A DNA stretch of 64,000 bases from Orobanche coerulescens (taxonomy: Eukaryota; Streptophyta; Magnoliopsida; Lamiales; Orobanchaceae), in assembly GCA_033398695.1 (NCBI GenBank), contig CM065814.1, forward strand, positions 80,928,358 through 80,992,357. The letters run 5' to 3'. Shown here piece by piece: positions 1 through 9,586 of the stretch. Position numbers and translations under genes: made by a program. Below the pieces are notes generated by a model. The model was not told where the DNA came from, made no database searches, and saw nothing but the letters and a program-made list of their open reading frames with translations. How positions within the stretch are numbered: position 1 is the stretch's first letter; each line of letters begins with the position of its first letter.

Positions 1-335
1 AATGTGTCCCAAATCTCTTTGGCATTCTTACAATTTTTGATCTTGACCATTGTGGATTTGTCAAGAGTTTGGTATAGCACATCTCTGGCCCTGTTGTCAA
101 GATTGGCCAGCTTTCTCTCTTCGGGGGTCAGCTCCGTTCTCTTCTTGGGAATCTTTTCGGGCCTCCCAGCTGCGATTTCCTCGGGTGTGTTGTCCTTCTC
201 GAAAATGAATGGACCGTCTTCAATGATGCACCACATGTCATCATGGATTGAAGATAAATGTGCCTGCATTCTTATCTTCCAGAGATCATACTCGTCAACT
301 GAAAAGACAGGTAGTCTAGAGTGCATGTGTTCCAT
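1..335 (-). CDS. gag: Sirevirus-type Copia gag, N-terminal fragment (runs off window)
   Basis: Reading leftward from an ATG at 335-333, an open frame of 111 codons runs off the left edge without a stop. It begins MEHMHSRLPVFS, continues with DEYDLWKIRMQAHL and DMWCIIEDG, and ends KNAKEIWDT. This is the pattern of the UBN2/DUF4219-type gag N-terminus of plant Copia elements, especially Sireviruses. Gag forms the virus-like particle that packages element RNA. The ATG lies 62 bp inside the primer-binding site, the normal spacing for a gag start. The zinc knuckle and pol would lie outside the window. No lesion is visible in this part. Confidence 0.85.
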   Translation of the reverse strand, partial: MEHMHSRLPVFSVDEYDLWKIRMQAHLSSIHDDMWCIIEDGPFIFEKDNTPEEIAAGRPEKIPKKRTELTPEERKLANLDNRARDVLYQTLDKSTMVKIKNCKNAKEIWDT

Positions 336-396
336 TATAACGTGAGAGATAAGATATATATCTTAATATAGATCTGGTTCGTGAAAAAATGAACCA

Positions 397-411
397 ACCG
401 CTCTGATACCA
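397..411 (-). promoter_or_regulatory. Primer-binding site (initiator Met tRNA)
   Basis: On the minus strand the sequence reads TGGTATCAGAGCGG, complementary to the 3' end of initiator-Met tRNA. It starts two bases after the LTR terminus. This fixes the element orientation as minus and the LTR at 414-1799 as the 5' LTR. Confidence 0.9.
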
Positions 412-1073
412 CTTGTAGGTCACAAGTCGTCCAGGAACAAGTCTAGAGGGGGGGGTGAATAGACTTGTTGAAACTCTTGAACTCTTTTTCCGAAGAGTGA
501 GTTTCTTCAGCTGATAATCAAACAAATGACTTGGAGTCGTTTGTTCTTGGATAAGTGCGGAAGTCAGCTGATGACGAATATAAATTAATCTTAATGAAAC
601 ACTTAACAATGTATGCGTAGCTTAGAGTATTATGCAAGAAACAAGAATAACACAGTGGTTATAGTGGTCTCGAGGTGGGGTAATCCTCTACTAATCCACT
701 TTTCTCCAAACCACTTGGAGATGAATTCACTATAATTTTCAACCAAAGGATAAAGATTACATGATTCACAACACACTACAACAGACTTCCAACCAAAGGG
801 AATTCCGTGCCGTTGTACACACACTCGATCGCCTTGCACCTCTTGATCCTCGATCCTCGGATGCCTTTACACCGCTACTTCAACCAAAGAAGTACCCCGT
901 ACTCAAGATTTAAAGACAAGAGTGTTTGTCTTCCAACTAAAGAGCTTCCTTGAATATGGACTTTTTGGATCTGCTCTTTTCACGATGCTATTTGATTGCT
1001 TGAGATTGCTTTGTTTGCTTTGATCGCTAGAGTATATGTTCGCACCGGTGTTTGCCTGGGCCAAATCTCCGGG

Positions 1074-1082
1074 TATTTATAG
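1074..1082 (-). promoter_or_regulatory. TATA box of Sirevirus-type LTR
   Basis: The minus strand reads CTATAAATA about 720 bp into the LTR. It is the best TATA match in this LTR and is followed by GC-rich sequence, as expected for the U3/R boundary. Confidence 0.6.
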
Positions 1083-1640
1083 ATCACGATCTCTCGAGCT
1101 TCTTCCTTGTAGCCGTTGCAAATCGAACAAATCCGTCCGTTGGAGGGAGACTTCATTGTTTAATCTTTTCTCGAACGTTGCAAGGCCGATTCCCATTATT
1201 TTATTTTATCTTCCGACCGTTGTGATGACTTCGCATGTGAGCGCCGAATCTTTTGAATATAAAAGGTTTAACGTCTTCACGGTGGGTCGATGATTTAAAT
1301 AAATCATATCTCTTGGGAATCACTCCAATTTGTCTCTTCACGTTGCATGTGAGCTTTCCGTAATATTTGACTTTTCAAAGCATGCCGACGTGGACTTGGA
1401 GTACTAGTCAGTAGTTGAGTAAGTGTGGTGCGGCTTACATCTTTGCAGTAGGTCCTCTTGGTCGTATCTTGTTTGAGACTTGTCTCGATCGTGTGACTTC
1501 CCGAGGTTCCTCGGTGCATCTGGTCAAACTTCTCTGACAAATTTTTAGTTGACCAGGGCTACTCTGATTGGAGTCGGCTGTACTTCTCTGATGGACTAGA
1601 CTGTACTTTAGTACTTAGCCGATTTTCAGCCTAACTAACT

Positions 1641-1755
1641 TTGGCCTATAGAAGACACTCATTTGGTTCTTCTTTACATATTGCCAATTTTATACTTAAC
1701 ATATTTTGGCCTATGGAAGATACTCATTTGGTTCTTCCTTACATTTCGCCAATTA
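1641..1755. repeat. 65-bp tandem duplication inside LTR U3
   Basis: Two imperfect copies of a 65-bp unit containing TTGGCCTATRGAAGA, CTCATTTGGTTCTTC and TTACAT...GCCAATT begin at 1641 and 1706. They lie near the start of U3 on the minus strand, where enhancer-like duplications are common. Confidence 0.75.
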
Positions 1756-1799
1756 ATAAACATTTGATTTTAAATTAATGACATCATCAAAATCTAACA

Positions 1800-2240
1800 A
1801 GTATTCCTAACAGCTCCTTCGTAATTCCCTTCAGTTCGGGAAATTAGTTTCTTTTTCGATCTTCCAACCCTTAGGCGGTGGAATTCCGTATTTGTTCAGC
1901 GTTTGGCTCGCGTTTTGATCAATGTACCGTTAGGTTGGTCAATCGTATTGATTTTCGTTCGTTGTGTTTTGCGATTGTTCGGATAATTGACTTGATTGTA
2001 TTATCCATCTGATGACGCTTGTCACTTGTTGGTTTTATTATATCCCTAACGGCGACGTTGTGTTGGTCGCCGTGGATCGTGTTTTCACGCCGTATATTCC
2101 TTTGTGTTGTTTGTAACATTTCGCCATTGGGCGTTAGTTACGCGTTCTTGTGTATCTCGTTGAGTTTTTCCTGGCGGAATATTTCTTCTCCCTACTTGTT
2201 TTAAGTTTCGGGACGAAACTTCTTTTAAGGAGGGTAGTAT
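1800..2240 (+). repeat. 3' internal tail and polypurine tract of Gypsy element G1
   Basis: This segment is homologous to 13390-13827, the 3' internal end of G2. It ends in TTTCGGGACGAAACTTC and the purine tract AAGGAGGGTAG (about 2227-2237), immediately before an LTR start. No coding frame is left. The rest of the internal region lies left of the Copia insertion and is not seen. Confidence 0.75.
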
Positions 2241-2816
2241 TGTAATATCCGCAATTTTCGATTTTCGGTAAATTTCTTTTTTCGGTCGGAGTCCGTTTTG
2301 ACGACTCGCTCATGACCGTTTCGTCATTCTGAGAATGATTAATTCTGCACTTTTTGCCATCCGAGTTCGTTTCGGTGTCGTCTTGTTGAGTTCCGTGCTT
2401 TTTAGCGACTTTTTCGCGCTTGAGTTCGATTCTTGCAAATCTCGTTCGAAACTGCTATTTCGAGTTTCCCGTAAGTCCGTTTAACTTTGTTAGGCGTGTT
2501 GTGAACTTCTGTTTGGTTATTCGATCACGTATCATGATTTCCGGGCGTTTTGGGCCATTTTGTAATTTCTTGAAAGTTACGGGTATCCGTATCTATAATT
2601 GTTGTCTCGACCCGTTTCTTGGTCGCGTATGATTAATTATGGTATTATGTTTTCATTTCGGGTCGTTGATGTTGTCCGCGAACTTTTCGTCGTGTTCGTT
2701 CCGTGCGTTTTCAGAAATCGGGTCGTCGAGCCCTGGTGGTCGGGTACTGGCCGGACGGTTGCGGGACTGGCCGGACGATGGCGGGCACCGGCCGGACAGG
2801 TGCGGCAGGAACCGGC

Positions 2817-3233
2817 GTAGCGCACGCTACGGCCGGAAGGCTGCACGCGCTAACCGGCAGGTATAGCGCACGCTATCGGCTGGCCTAACGCACGCTATCG
2901 GGTCTGGGCAGTGGGATTCTGAGGTTCTGGACTCGGTCAGGATCGGCAGGTAGCGCATGCTACTGTCGGTCATAGCGCGCGCTAACCGGCAGGGGTGGCG
3001 CACGCTGTCGGCCGACTAGCGTACGTTACCGGGGCGAGCTGTTTAGTCCAGAGGCTACTGGACAGGTCGGCTAGCGCGCGCAGGCTTCCGGCCGTAGCGC
3101 ACGCTAGCGGGAGTCGGGTCGACAGGTTTAGTAGGCAGGTTTGGTCGGTGATGCCGGGTCGTGCGGGCCCTGGCCCAGGGTACTCGTCCGATACCGTCCG
3201 ATAGCGCACGCTAGTCCGGGAAGGCTAGCGCAC
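2817..3233. repeat. Cluster of TAGCG-YR-CGCTA palindromes in G1 U3
   Basis: About ten degenerate copies of TAGCGCACGCTA lie in about 410 bp. Variants include TAGCGCGCGCTA, TAGCGCATGCTA and TAGCGTACGTTA. The cluster resumes at 7322 beyond the nested insertion and ends just before the TATA box at 7341. A palindrome GTCCAG-AGGCTA-CTGGAC lies at about 3046-3063. Confidence 0.8.
3230..3233. repeat. Target-site duplication GCAC (partner 7322-7325)
   Basis: GCAC precedes the left LTR at 3234 and is repeated directly after the right LTR at 7321. Removing the element and one copy leaves CTAGCGCACGCTAG, a perfect member of the U3 palindrome family, so the insertion went into the middle of one palindrome. 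Confidence 0.65.
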
Positions 3234-4332
3234 TGTCACGGGGTTGGGTTTGAGCACTAGAAAGCTCTTCGGACCCGTGCGGCACTAGACTATAATTGCC
3301 TCGATCTAGCTAGTAAGCCTTACTCACTTGGTTGCTAAGTATGTAAGAAGGGGTTTAAACACTTGGGAGTTGAGAGAAAACTTCACTATTTCAGAATACT
3401 TCACAAGTACAAGAATGTTGAGTCTTTGAGGGTTGGTTGCAAATGAGCCAACCTCAAGCCTATTTATACTACTCCTAGGAACCTAGAACCTTCGACTCCA
3501 CCTCCTCATTTGGAGGGTTCTAGACCTATCTACAACATTACAATTCTAGAACCTAACTCTAGAATCATCCACACTTGTCTACAATATACAAGTCTTACAA
3601 ACACAAGTCTAAAGTATTCTACAAGTACAAGACTAAGTATAATCTAGAATACTCCACAACCTTCAAGTACTACATCCTTCTAGGAGTTTCCTAGAGGCTT
3701 CTCTTCCATTCCGGGCGCCCCGGCCCGTCTCTGTCCGTCCCGGCCCGCATCGTCCCGTCCCGGCCCGAACATCTGGGCCCGTCTCTGTAATGTTCCAGAC
3801 TCTTCCCGAACCTCCTGGACCAATCCGGTCCGCTTCTAGCTGCTTCCGGTCGAGTCTTCCCTGCTGAGTGGCTCCTCAGCTTTTCAATGTCTACTGCCCC
3901 CACAAGGCTTTTTCCGTCTAAGCCTATTATAGGGGGGGAGGGTCTCTCTCGCACCTCGCGCGCAGCGCACGCGCGCCCGGCCGTGCCGGCATCCCACGCC
4001 GCGTCCGGCCGCCTCAAGTCTGTTCCCGGACTCGGCCTTGTCCGTCGTGCCTTGTCCCACACGATCGCTGCTCGTCCGGCCTTGCCGCGCCCCCTGCTGC
4101 CCGATCCGAACATGTCCAGTCCGGAATGCCCCTTGGGCGATCCGCTTCCCACAGCGGCGTCCGTGCTCCCACGGCTTACTCGCGTGATTCTCCGTCCGAT
4201 CACGCCGTCCTGAAGGCTGAATATCCCCATGCAGCCCGATGCCATCCATGGCGTCCTGCTCGTGCCGGTCCCTCGGCACCCTGTGCGACCGTCTGCGCAC
4301 ACATGTCTCGTTGTCGACTGTCGGCCGTGACA
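3234..4332 (-). repeat. 3' LTR of gag-protease Gypsy element
   Basis: The LTR is bounded by TGTCACGG and its inverted form CCGTGACA, 1,099 bp. On the minus strand a TATA box (GTATAAATA) lies at 3461-3470. The purine tract GGGCGGGGGAGAA sits immediately upstream at 4333-4346. Confidence 0.85.
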
Positions 4333-5412
4333 TTCTCCCCCGCCCATTTCGTCGACGTCCTCGGCGACGTGGCGGCCCCTCGATGAACCGAACTGCTCCA
4401 AGGTGGTAACTCGGCTCCTCCTCAAGCTTCCTCACGTACTTGAGTGCCGACATAGCTTGTCCCGAAGGCTCTGTGGTCAAGCGTATTTCCTGCAGCTTGG
4501 CTTGATCACACACGTACAACGCCCTCTTGTGCGGAACTACGCCTACATTGTTCTTCTTCATGAAGTCCATGCCCAGTATTATGTCCCGATCATCCATGCT
4601 CATCACCTTGAAGTGCACGCGCGGTTCCCACGTGCCAATCTTTAGTCGCACCCCATTGGCGACCCCTGTAACCCGAACGGGTGGTGCATTATTCGACTTC
4701 ATCCAGCCCCGTCCCTCGATGACCTGAAGCCCCAATCTCTGTGCTTCAGCCTCGTCAATGTAGTTGTAATCGGCCCCTGTGTCGACCAACGCCTTGACGG
4801 GTTTCCCATTGATCAGCCCCGTCGCGTACAGCAGGTTTCCCTCCAGCGGTGCTCCATCCCGCGATTCCATCCCTATGGCTGAGTTCAACACCTGAAGCGC
4901 CATCGATGTCCCATCACCCTCGGCATTGTCCCGTGCCTTGGTGTACTCCATGGCGGCTACCCTCGGAAACTTCGAGCATTGCCTCGTTGAATGCTCCGTG
5001 CTCCAGCAAATCTCACATTTCTTTTTCTTCGGACACGCTGCTACGAGATGGTCTGCACTCCCGCACCCATGGCAAGTCCGAGCCCATCCTGACTGCTTGC
5101 CGTCCTTAGGCCTGGCCATCCTCGTGCCCCTATCCGCATTACCCTGGTACGACTTGTCCTGCGTACCAATGCCGTCCTCGTCCCTCCTGGACTTTCGGCT
5201 CTCCCCGGCTGGTTTTAACTCGATCAGCCGTTCCGCTATTGCAATCGCCTCAGACACGTTCTGTGCCTTGGCCCTCTGCACCTCCAACTTTGCCCACGGT
5301 TTTAGCCCATCCACGAACGCGAACAAAGCTTCCTGCTCACTAAGGCTAGGCAACTCCAGCACGATCTCCTGGAACTCCTTCACATAGTCCTTGATCGTCT
5401 TTGTCAGGCCAA
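3884..5412 (-). pseudogene. gag zinc knuckles plus aspartic protease, frameshifted from gag N-terminus
   Basis: The frame resumes after a one-base slip near 5404-5412 with the rest of the gag core (KDYVKEFQEIVLEL). It then shows a cysteine-rich region, CHGCGSADHLVAAC (a CX2CX4HX4C spacing) followed by CEICWSTEHSTRQC, and a retropepsin domain with the catalytic motif ALVDTGADYNYID (about 4750-4800) and the flap-side motif IILGMDFM. Nothing resembling reverse transcriptase follows. The frame runs through the purine tract into the 3' LTR and stops at 3884, so its last 150 or so codons are LTR-encoded. There is no good start codon of its own. Either a programmed -1/+1 shift or decay could explain the break; decay is simpler. 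Confidence 0.75.
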
Positions 5413-6132
5413 CTCCTTCAACCTAGCCCGGACCTCAAACTCAACATTCTCCGGGTAAAACTGCCGCTTAAACTCGGCCTTAAAATCCTCCCATGTCTCC
5501 ATCCGACATGTTCCACGCGCGATCTCTGTTTCGCGCCTTCTCCACCATAGCAGCGCCACATCTGCTAAGAAGAATGGAGCCGTCTGCAACTTGGTCGCAT
5601 CATCTACTATCCCCGATGCACCAAAATAACGCTCCATGTTCCACAGGAAGTCATCCACTTCCCTACCATTGCGCGATCCCTGGAACGAACACGGCCGGGG
5701 GATGTCGAGTCGATGGGGTGCCGCACCCCGCTGGTCCCGCCCGTGGGCCATCGCCCGTTCATACAATGCTGTCCTTCCTTCGATGGTCTCGATCCTCCCT
5801 ATGATCTCCTCTCGAAAGGCTGCGATCATGGACCGAACCTCCTTCCTGACAGACTCAAGGATCTCCTCACACAAGTCGCGTCGCAACGCGTTAAGGGTGC
5901 CCGTCACCCGGTTCTCAAGCTCCTCCAATGACTCGCTCATCTCCGTCACCTGGTCGGCCACATTGCTCCATACCTCGAGAGCATCTGCGTGCTTGCCCAT
6001 GGCTTCCTCCAGCCGAGCCACTCGTGCTTCCATGGCAACACCTCTCTCCACGGACTTGTCCCTAGACCCTTTCCTGGACTTGTCCTTCTCCTGGCCGGGT
6101 TGAACTTTGGTGACGCTGGACGTAGTCTCCAT
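5404..6132 (-). pseudogene. gag: Ty3/Gypsy gag N-terminal part, cut by frameshift
   Basis: An open frame of 242 codons starts at an ATG at 6132 (METTSSVTKV), about 65 bp inside the PBS. Residues about 35-120 are rich in E, L and R and look like a coiled coil (MEARVARLEEAMGKHADALEV and onward). The Retrotrans_gag core follows: CSFQGSRNGREVDDFLWNME, ALLWWRRRE, METWEDFKAEFKRQFYP. The frame ends at TGA 5406-5404 just after ARLKEL, in the middle of the conserved domain, and homology continues in another frame at 5412. The frame stays open upstream to about 6264, but that part lies in the PBS and LTR and is not considered coding. Confidence 0.75.
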
Positions 6133-6194
6133 CGGTCCTCCTTGCACAAAACCTCTCAGCAACGTCTCAATGCGGAAGTTCCTTGAACCACTAG

Positions 6195-6210
6195 CGTGGC
6201 TCCGATACCA
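6195..6210 (-). promoter_or_regulatory. Primer-binding site of gag-protease element
   Basis: The minus strand reads TGGTATCGGAGCCACG, two bases after the end of the right LTR. It is complementary to the initiator-Met tRNA end with one change, and it marks 6213-7321 as the 5' LTR. Confidence 0.85.
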
Positions 6211-6212
6211 CT

Positions 6213-7321
6213 TGTCACGGGGTTGGGTTTGAGCACTCGAAAGCTCTTCGGACCCGTGCGGCACTAGACTAGAATTGCCTCGATCTAGCTAGTAAGCCTT
6301 ACTCACTTGGTTGCTAAGTATGTAAGAAGGGGTTTAAACACTTGGGAGTTGAGAGAAAACTTCACTATTTCACAATACTTCACAAGTACAAGAATGTTGA
6401 GTCTTTGAGGGTTGGTTGCAAATGAGCCAACCTCAAGCCTATTTATACTACTCCTAGGAACCTAGAACCTTCTACTCCACCTCCTCATTTGGAGGGTTCT
6501 AGACCTATCTACAACATTACAATTCTAGAACCTAACTCTAGAATCATCCACACTTGTCTACAATATACAAGTCTTACAAACACAAGTCTAGAGTATTCTA
6601 CAAGTACAAGACTAAGTATAATCTACAATACTCCACAACCTTCAAGTACTACATCCTTCTAGGAGTTTCCTAGAGGCTTCTCTTCCATTTCGGGCGCCCC
6701 GGCCCGTCTCTGTCCGTCCCGGCCCGCATCGTCCCGTCCCGGCCCGAACATCTGGGCCCGTCTCTGTAATGTTCCAGACTCTTCCCGAACCTCCTGGACC
6801 AATCCGGTCCGCTTCTAGCTGCTTCCGGTCGAGTCTTCCCTGCTGAGTGGCTCCTCAGCTTTTCAATGTCTACTGCCCCCACAAGGCTTTCTCCGTCTAA
6901 GCCTATTATAGGGGGGAGGGTCTCTCTCGCACCTCGCGCGCGCGCGCTCGCGCACGCCGGCCGTGCCCGGCATCCCACGCCCGCGTCCGTCCGCCCAGCT
7001 CGAGTCCTGTTCCCAGACTCGGCCTTGTCCCGTCGTGCCTTGTCCCACACGACTGCTGCTCGTCCGGCCTTGCCCGCGCCCAGACTGCGGACGATCCGAA
7101 CATGTCGATCCTGAATGCCCCTTGGGCGATCCGCTTCCCACAGCGGCGTCCGTGCTCCCACGGCTTACTCGCGTGATTCTCCGTCCGATCACGCCGTCCT
7201 GAAGGCTGAATATCCCCATGTAGCCCGATGCCATCCATGGCATCCTGCTCATGCCGGTCCCTCGGCACCCTGTGCGACCGTCTGCGCACACATGTCTCGT
7301 TGTCGACTATCGGCCATGACA
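6213..7321 (-). repeat. 5' LTR of gag-protease Gypsy element
   Basis: The LTR starts on the plus strand as TGTCACGG and ends as CCATGACA, 1,109 bp. A TATA box on the minus strand lies at about 6440-6449. It is nearly identical to 3234-4332 apart from the CG-rich stretch. Confidence 0.85.
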
Positions 7322-7340
7322 GCACGCTAGTTCCGGCCCA

Positions 7341-7349
7341 GTATAAATG
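7341..7349 (+). promoter_or_regulatory. TATA box of G1 LTR
   Basis: GTATAAATG lies directly downstream of the palindrome cluster once the nested element is ignored. The following 60 bp are pyrimidine rich (TTTCATTTCCTTCC), typical of a transcription start region. Confidence 0.6.
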
Positions 7350-8452
7350 TGACAGAGCAGTCACATTTCATCTCGTTTTTCATTTCCTTCCTTCTCCGTC
7401 CGCGGATGGCGATTCATGGGTGACGAAGCCATGTTGTTTAGCAACAAATCCATGAAGTTCTTGAGTCCATAACATCAATGAATCGTCCGTTATCATCCTT
7501 TGATCCAGCGAATCAAGGTAATCTTCCTTAGAACCCTAATTTCGTGAATTTGGGGATTTTTGCATTTTTGTCCGATTCGTTCCGCGTTGTTGATTAATTC
7601 ATGATGGGTATGATTAATCTTGGTAGTATTCTTGTGTTTAACATCATTTAATCCATTGTTCTTCGTCGAATCGAAGTATATTTCTTGATTTCCTTTGAAT
7701 TGACTTTTTGGGAGATTTGTCCCCGATCTCGTTTTTCATCCGTTTTCGATGGATCGATTATGGTTAGATGATGTTGTTAAACATATTCTATGGATTGTAT
7801 ATCCATATTTCAACTTGGAATTCCGTTTTCGGATTTTGACGGGACGAATCGTGTTCTTGGCCGTTTTGGGGGAAATCCTTGAACCTTCATCATTTGTTCT
7901 TGGAATTCAGCGGCTTTGGGTCGTTCTTTGGATTTCATTTTCGTTGTTATATTTGTCCTTCGTAGTTTATGAATGCGAGTTGGCGATCGGTGGAGTCGGC
8001 GGGTTCGTAGTCGGTTCGTGTCAACCTAATTCGGTCGATTCTTCGCGTTGTTCTTATTCGAGGCAAGTACCTTGCCCATACTTTTCTTGTTTTATGGATA
8101 TGATGATCGGTGGTCGCCTTGATGTGTTTGTTTGGTTATTTGAAATGAAGTTTCAAAAGATTTCGGTTTGGCCTCGTTAAAGGCTCTCTTTCAAAACGCG
8201 TGTGTGTTTTGTGAACGTTGTGTTTTGGGAATTGATTATGATTTGATTATTTTGAACGTTGGAGGCTTTGATGATATCCTTGTTGTTTAAAAGTTATGGA
8301 ATCGTGTATTCCGTGTTTAATCTTGTTATTGTGTTTTGAAGAGTTTGATAATGGTGTCGGATTAGTGGCCATCTCTAGTAAGTATTCTTGATGAACTTAC
8401 ATTCTTAGCATATTAGTACTGCATGAGTAACGTGTGTGTGTGTGTGTATGCT

Positions 8453-8585
8453 CACTATGGGTTAGATCCGATGGGGTCTCGGTAGGGGTACACAGAGACA
8501 TGGATCCGCGAGCTTGCTTTTAACCACTATGGGTTAGATCCGACGGGGTCTCGGTAGGGGTCCACAGAGGGGTGGATCCACGGTT
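8453..8585. repeat. 72-bp tandem duplication in G1 LTR
   Basis: CACTATGGGTTAGATCCG, then GGGGTCTCGGTAGGGG, occurs at 8453 and again at 8525. It lies just after a short (GT)n run at 8432-8447. The LTRs of G2 and of the 46.7-56.0 kb element carry a comparable tandem module in the same relative place. Confidence 0.75.
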
Positions 8586-9586
8586 AATTGTGGTTTATTT
8601 TACAAATGCGATTTGATTATGGCATTTTCGGAAATGAGTGCTTTTGAACGGTTTTCATGATTGCATGCATTGACTAAGTGTGTAAGAGGTAAGTTGTTCG
8701 TTTGGCCTACTTGGCTAGGATGGCACTAGAGTATTTTGTTGTTTGTTTTAAATCCATTATTTGTGGATTTTGATGTTGGGAGACAAACCTTGTGGTCGTT
8801 CTTGTGTACTCTGAGTTGATGAGATTTGGGGCTAAAATCACAAGGGTTTTATAAAAGTCATTTTACGGATTTGGGGCTAAAATCCCAACGGTTTGGTAAA
8901 TGGCATTTTTCGGAAAGTAAACCTTTGGGGCGGTGACCCCTTTTGTCTTTTGGATTTTTGAAAAGTAGGATTTGATAATCCTAAATTGTTTTCTATTAAA
9001 ACTCTCGATGGCATTCTAAACCGTTTTATAAATTACTTCCATTGATTTATGATATTTCCATTTTGAAATGTTTTCTCAAACTCTTGCCTCGGGAAGTACT
9101 TTTCGTTTCGTTTGGATCTTTGAGGATCCTTGGTTATTGTTATTCGTGGAATGTGAATTGTATGGCTCGTATTTGCACTTTGTTCTTGCACTAGCAAAAC
9201 AAAGGAGTTTGCTAACCCCAGTATTCGGGGTGGATGTCTGTTTTTGCATTCAGGTTTTGGAGCATAACACAGGGTCGGCACGAAGGATGATGAAAGATGA
9301 TCGATACTAATCACATGAGGAACCGTACTTTGTTTATTGGTTCAGTTGTACTCTATTTTTCCGCTGCTATATTTTCCCGTTGTATGGGTGTGGTTATATT
9401 TTGACCCCTGTGTGGGCATGAGTTGTATTTGAGTTGTATGTATTTGTTGAAAGACCAAATCGGTCTACTGAGTCATTTTAGCCTTAAAGACATGGTTGAG
9501 TTGTTATATGTCGTTACCAACCTGGTAGATCCTTGAGGAAAGGTTCTACGGCGTGTAATATCCCTGAGCGGATTGGGGGTGTTACA

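Larger units (their letters stand above)
414..1799 (-). repeat. 5' LTR of Sirevirus-type Copia element
   Basis: On the minus strand the LTR opens TGTTAGATTTTGATG at 1799 and closes CCTACA at 414, next to the PBS, about 1,386 bp in all. A G-run with GGGGTGAATAG near its 3' end (around 450-465) is typical of Sirevirus LTRs. The right edge abuts the internal tail of Gypsy element G1, so this element inserted into G1. A target-site duplication cannot be tested because the other end is outside the window; agtat at 1800-1804 would be the candidate. Confidence 0.85.
3234..7321 (-). mobile_element. Gypsy element with gag and protease only (TR-GAG-like)
   Basis: A complete 4,088-bp element has direct LTRs at 3234-4332 and 6213-7321, a 4-bp target duplication, a PBS beside the right LTR and a purine tract beside the left LTR. 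The internal region of about 1.9 kb codes for gag and an aspartic protease, with no reverse transcriptase, RNase H or integrase. It must therefore rely on enzymes from another element. The gag is of the Retrotrans_gag family of Ty3/Gypsy type, unlike the Copia-type gag of the array at 22032-60292. The LTRs are closely similar but differ by small indels in a GC-rich stretch (about 3955-4110 versus 6930-7110). Confidence 0.85.
2241..9586 (+). repeat. 3' LTR of Gypsy element G1, split by a nested element
   Basis: The LTR starts TGTAATATCC at 2241 after a polypurine tract and ends GGGGGTGTTACA at 9586. It is interrupted at 3234-7321 by another element; without that and its target duplication the LTR is about 3.25 kb. 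Homology to the G2 LTR (13828-16579) is clear at the start (GACGACTCGCTCATGACC in both), around the TATA region and at the end, but the middle (about 8060-9050) is diverged. A terminal module TGTAATATCCCTGAG...TGTTACA occupies 9554-9586. Family: Ty3/Gypsy, probably Tekay/Del, judging by the LTR ends it shares with the coding element at 46694-55968. Confidence 0.8.

Noticed and set aside
397..411. tRNA gene suggested by tRNA-like sequence (also at 11059, 53806, 62746 and array PBS sites)
   Set aside because: Only the 12-18 bases complementary to the tRNA 3' end are present, as expected for primer-binding sites.
3691..4425. A 244-codon minus-strand frame and overlapping long frames in the 3' LTR (repeated at 6670-7364)
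   Set aside because: They lie in a GC-rich LTR, recur in both LTRs, overlap in several frames and show no motif of their own.
7749..8180. A 143-codon plus-strand frame downstream of the G1 TATA box
   Set aside because: It is hydrophobic and low-complexity, with no homologue in the G2 LTR and no family motif.
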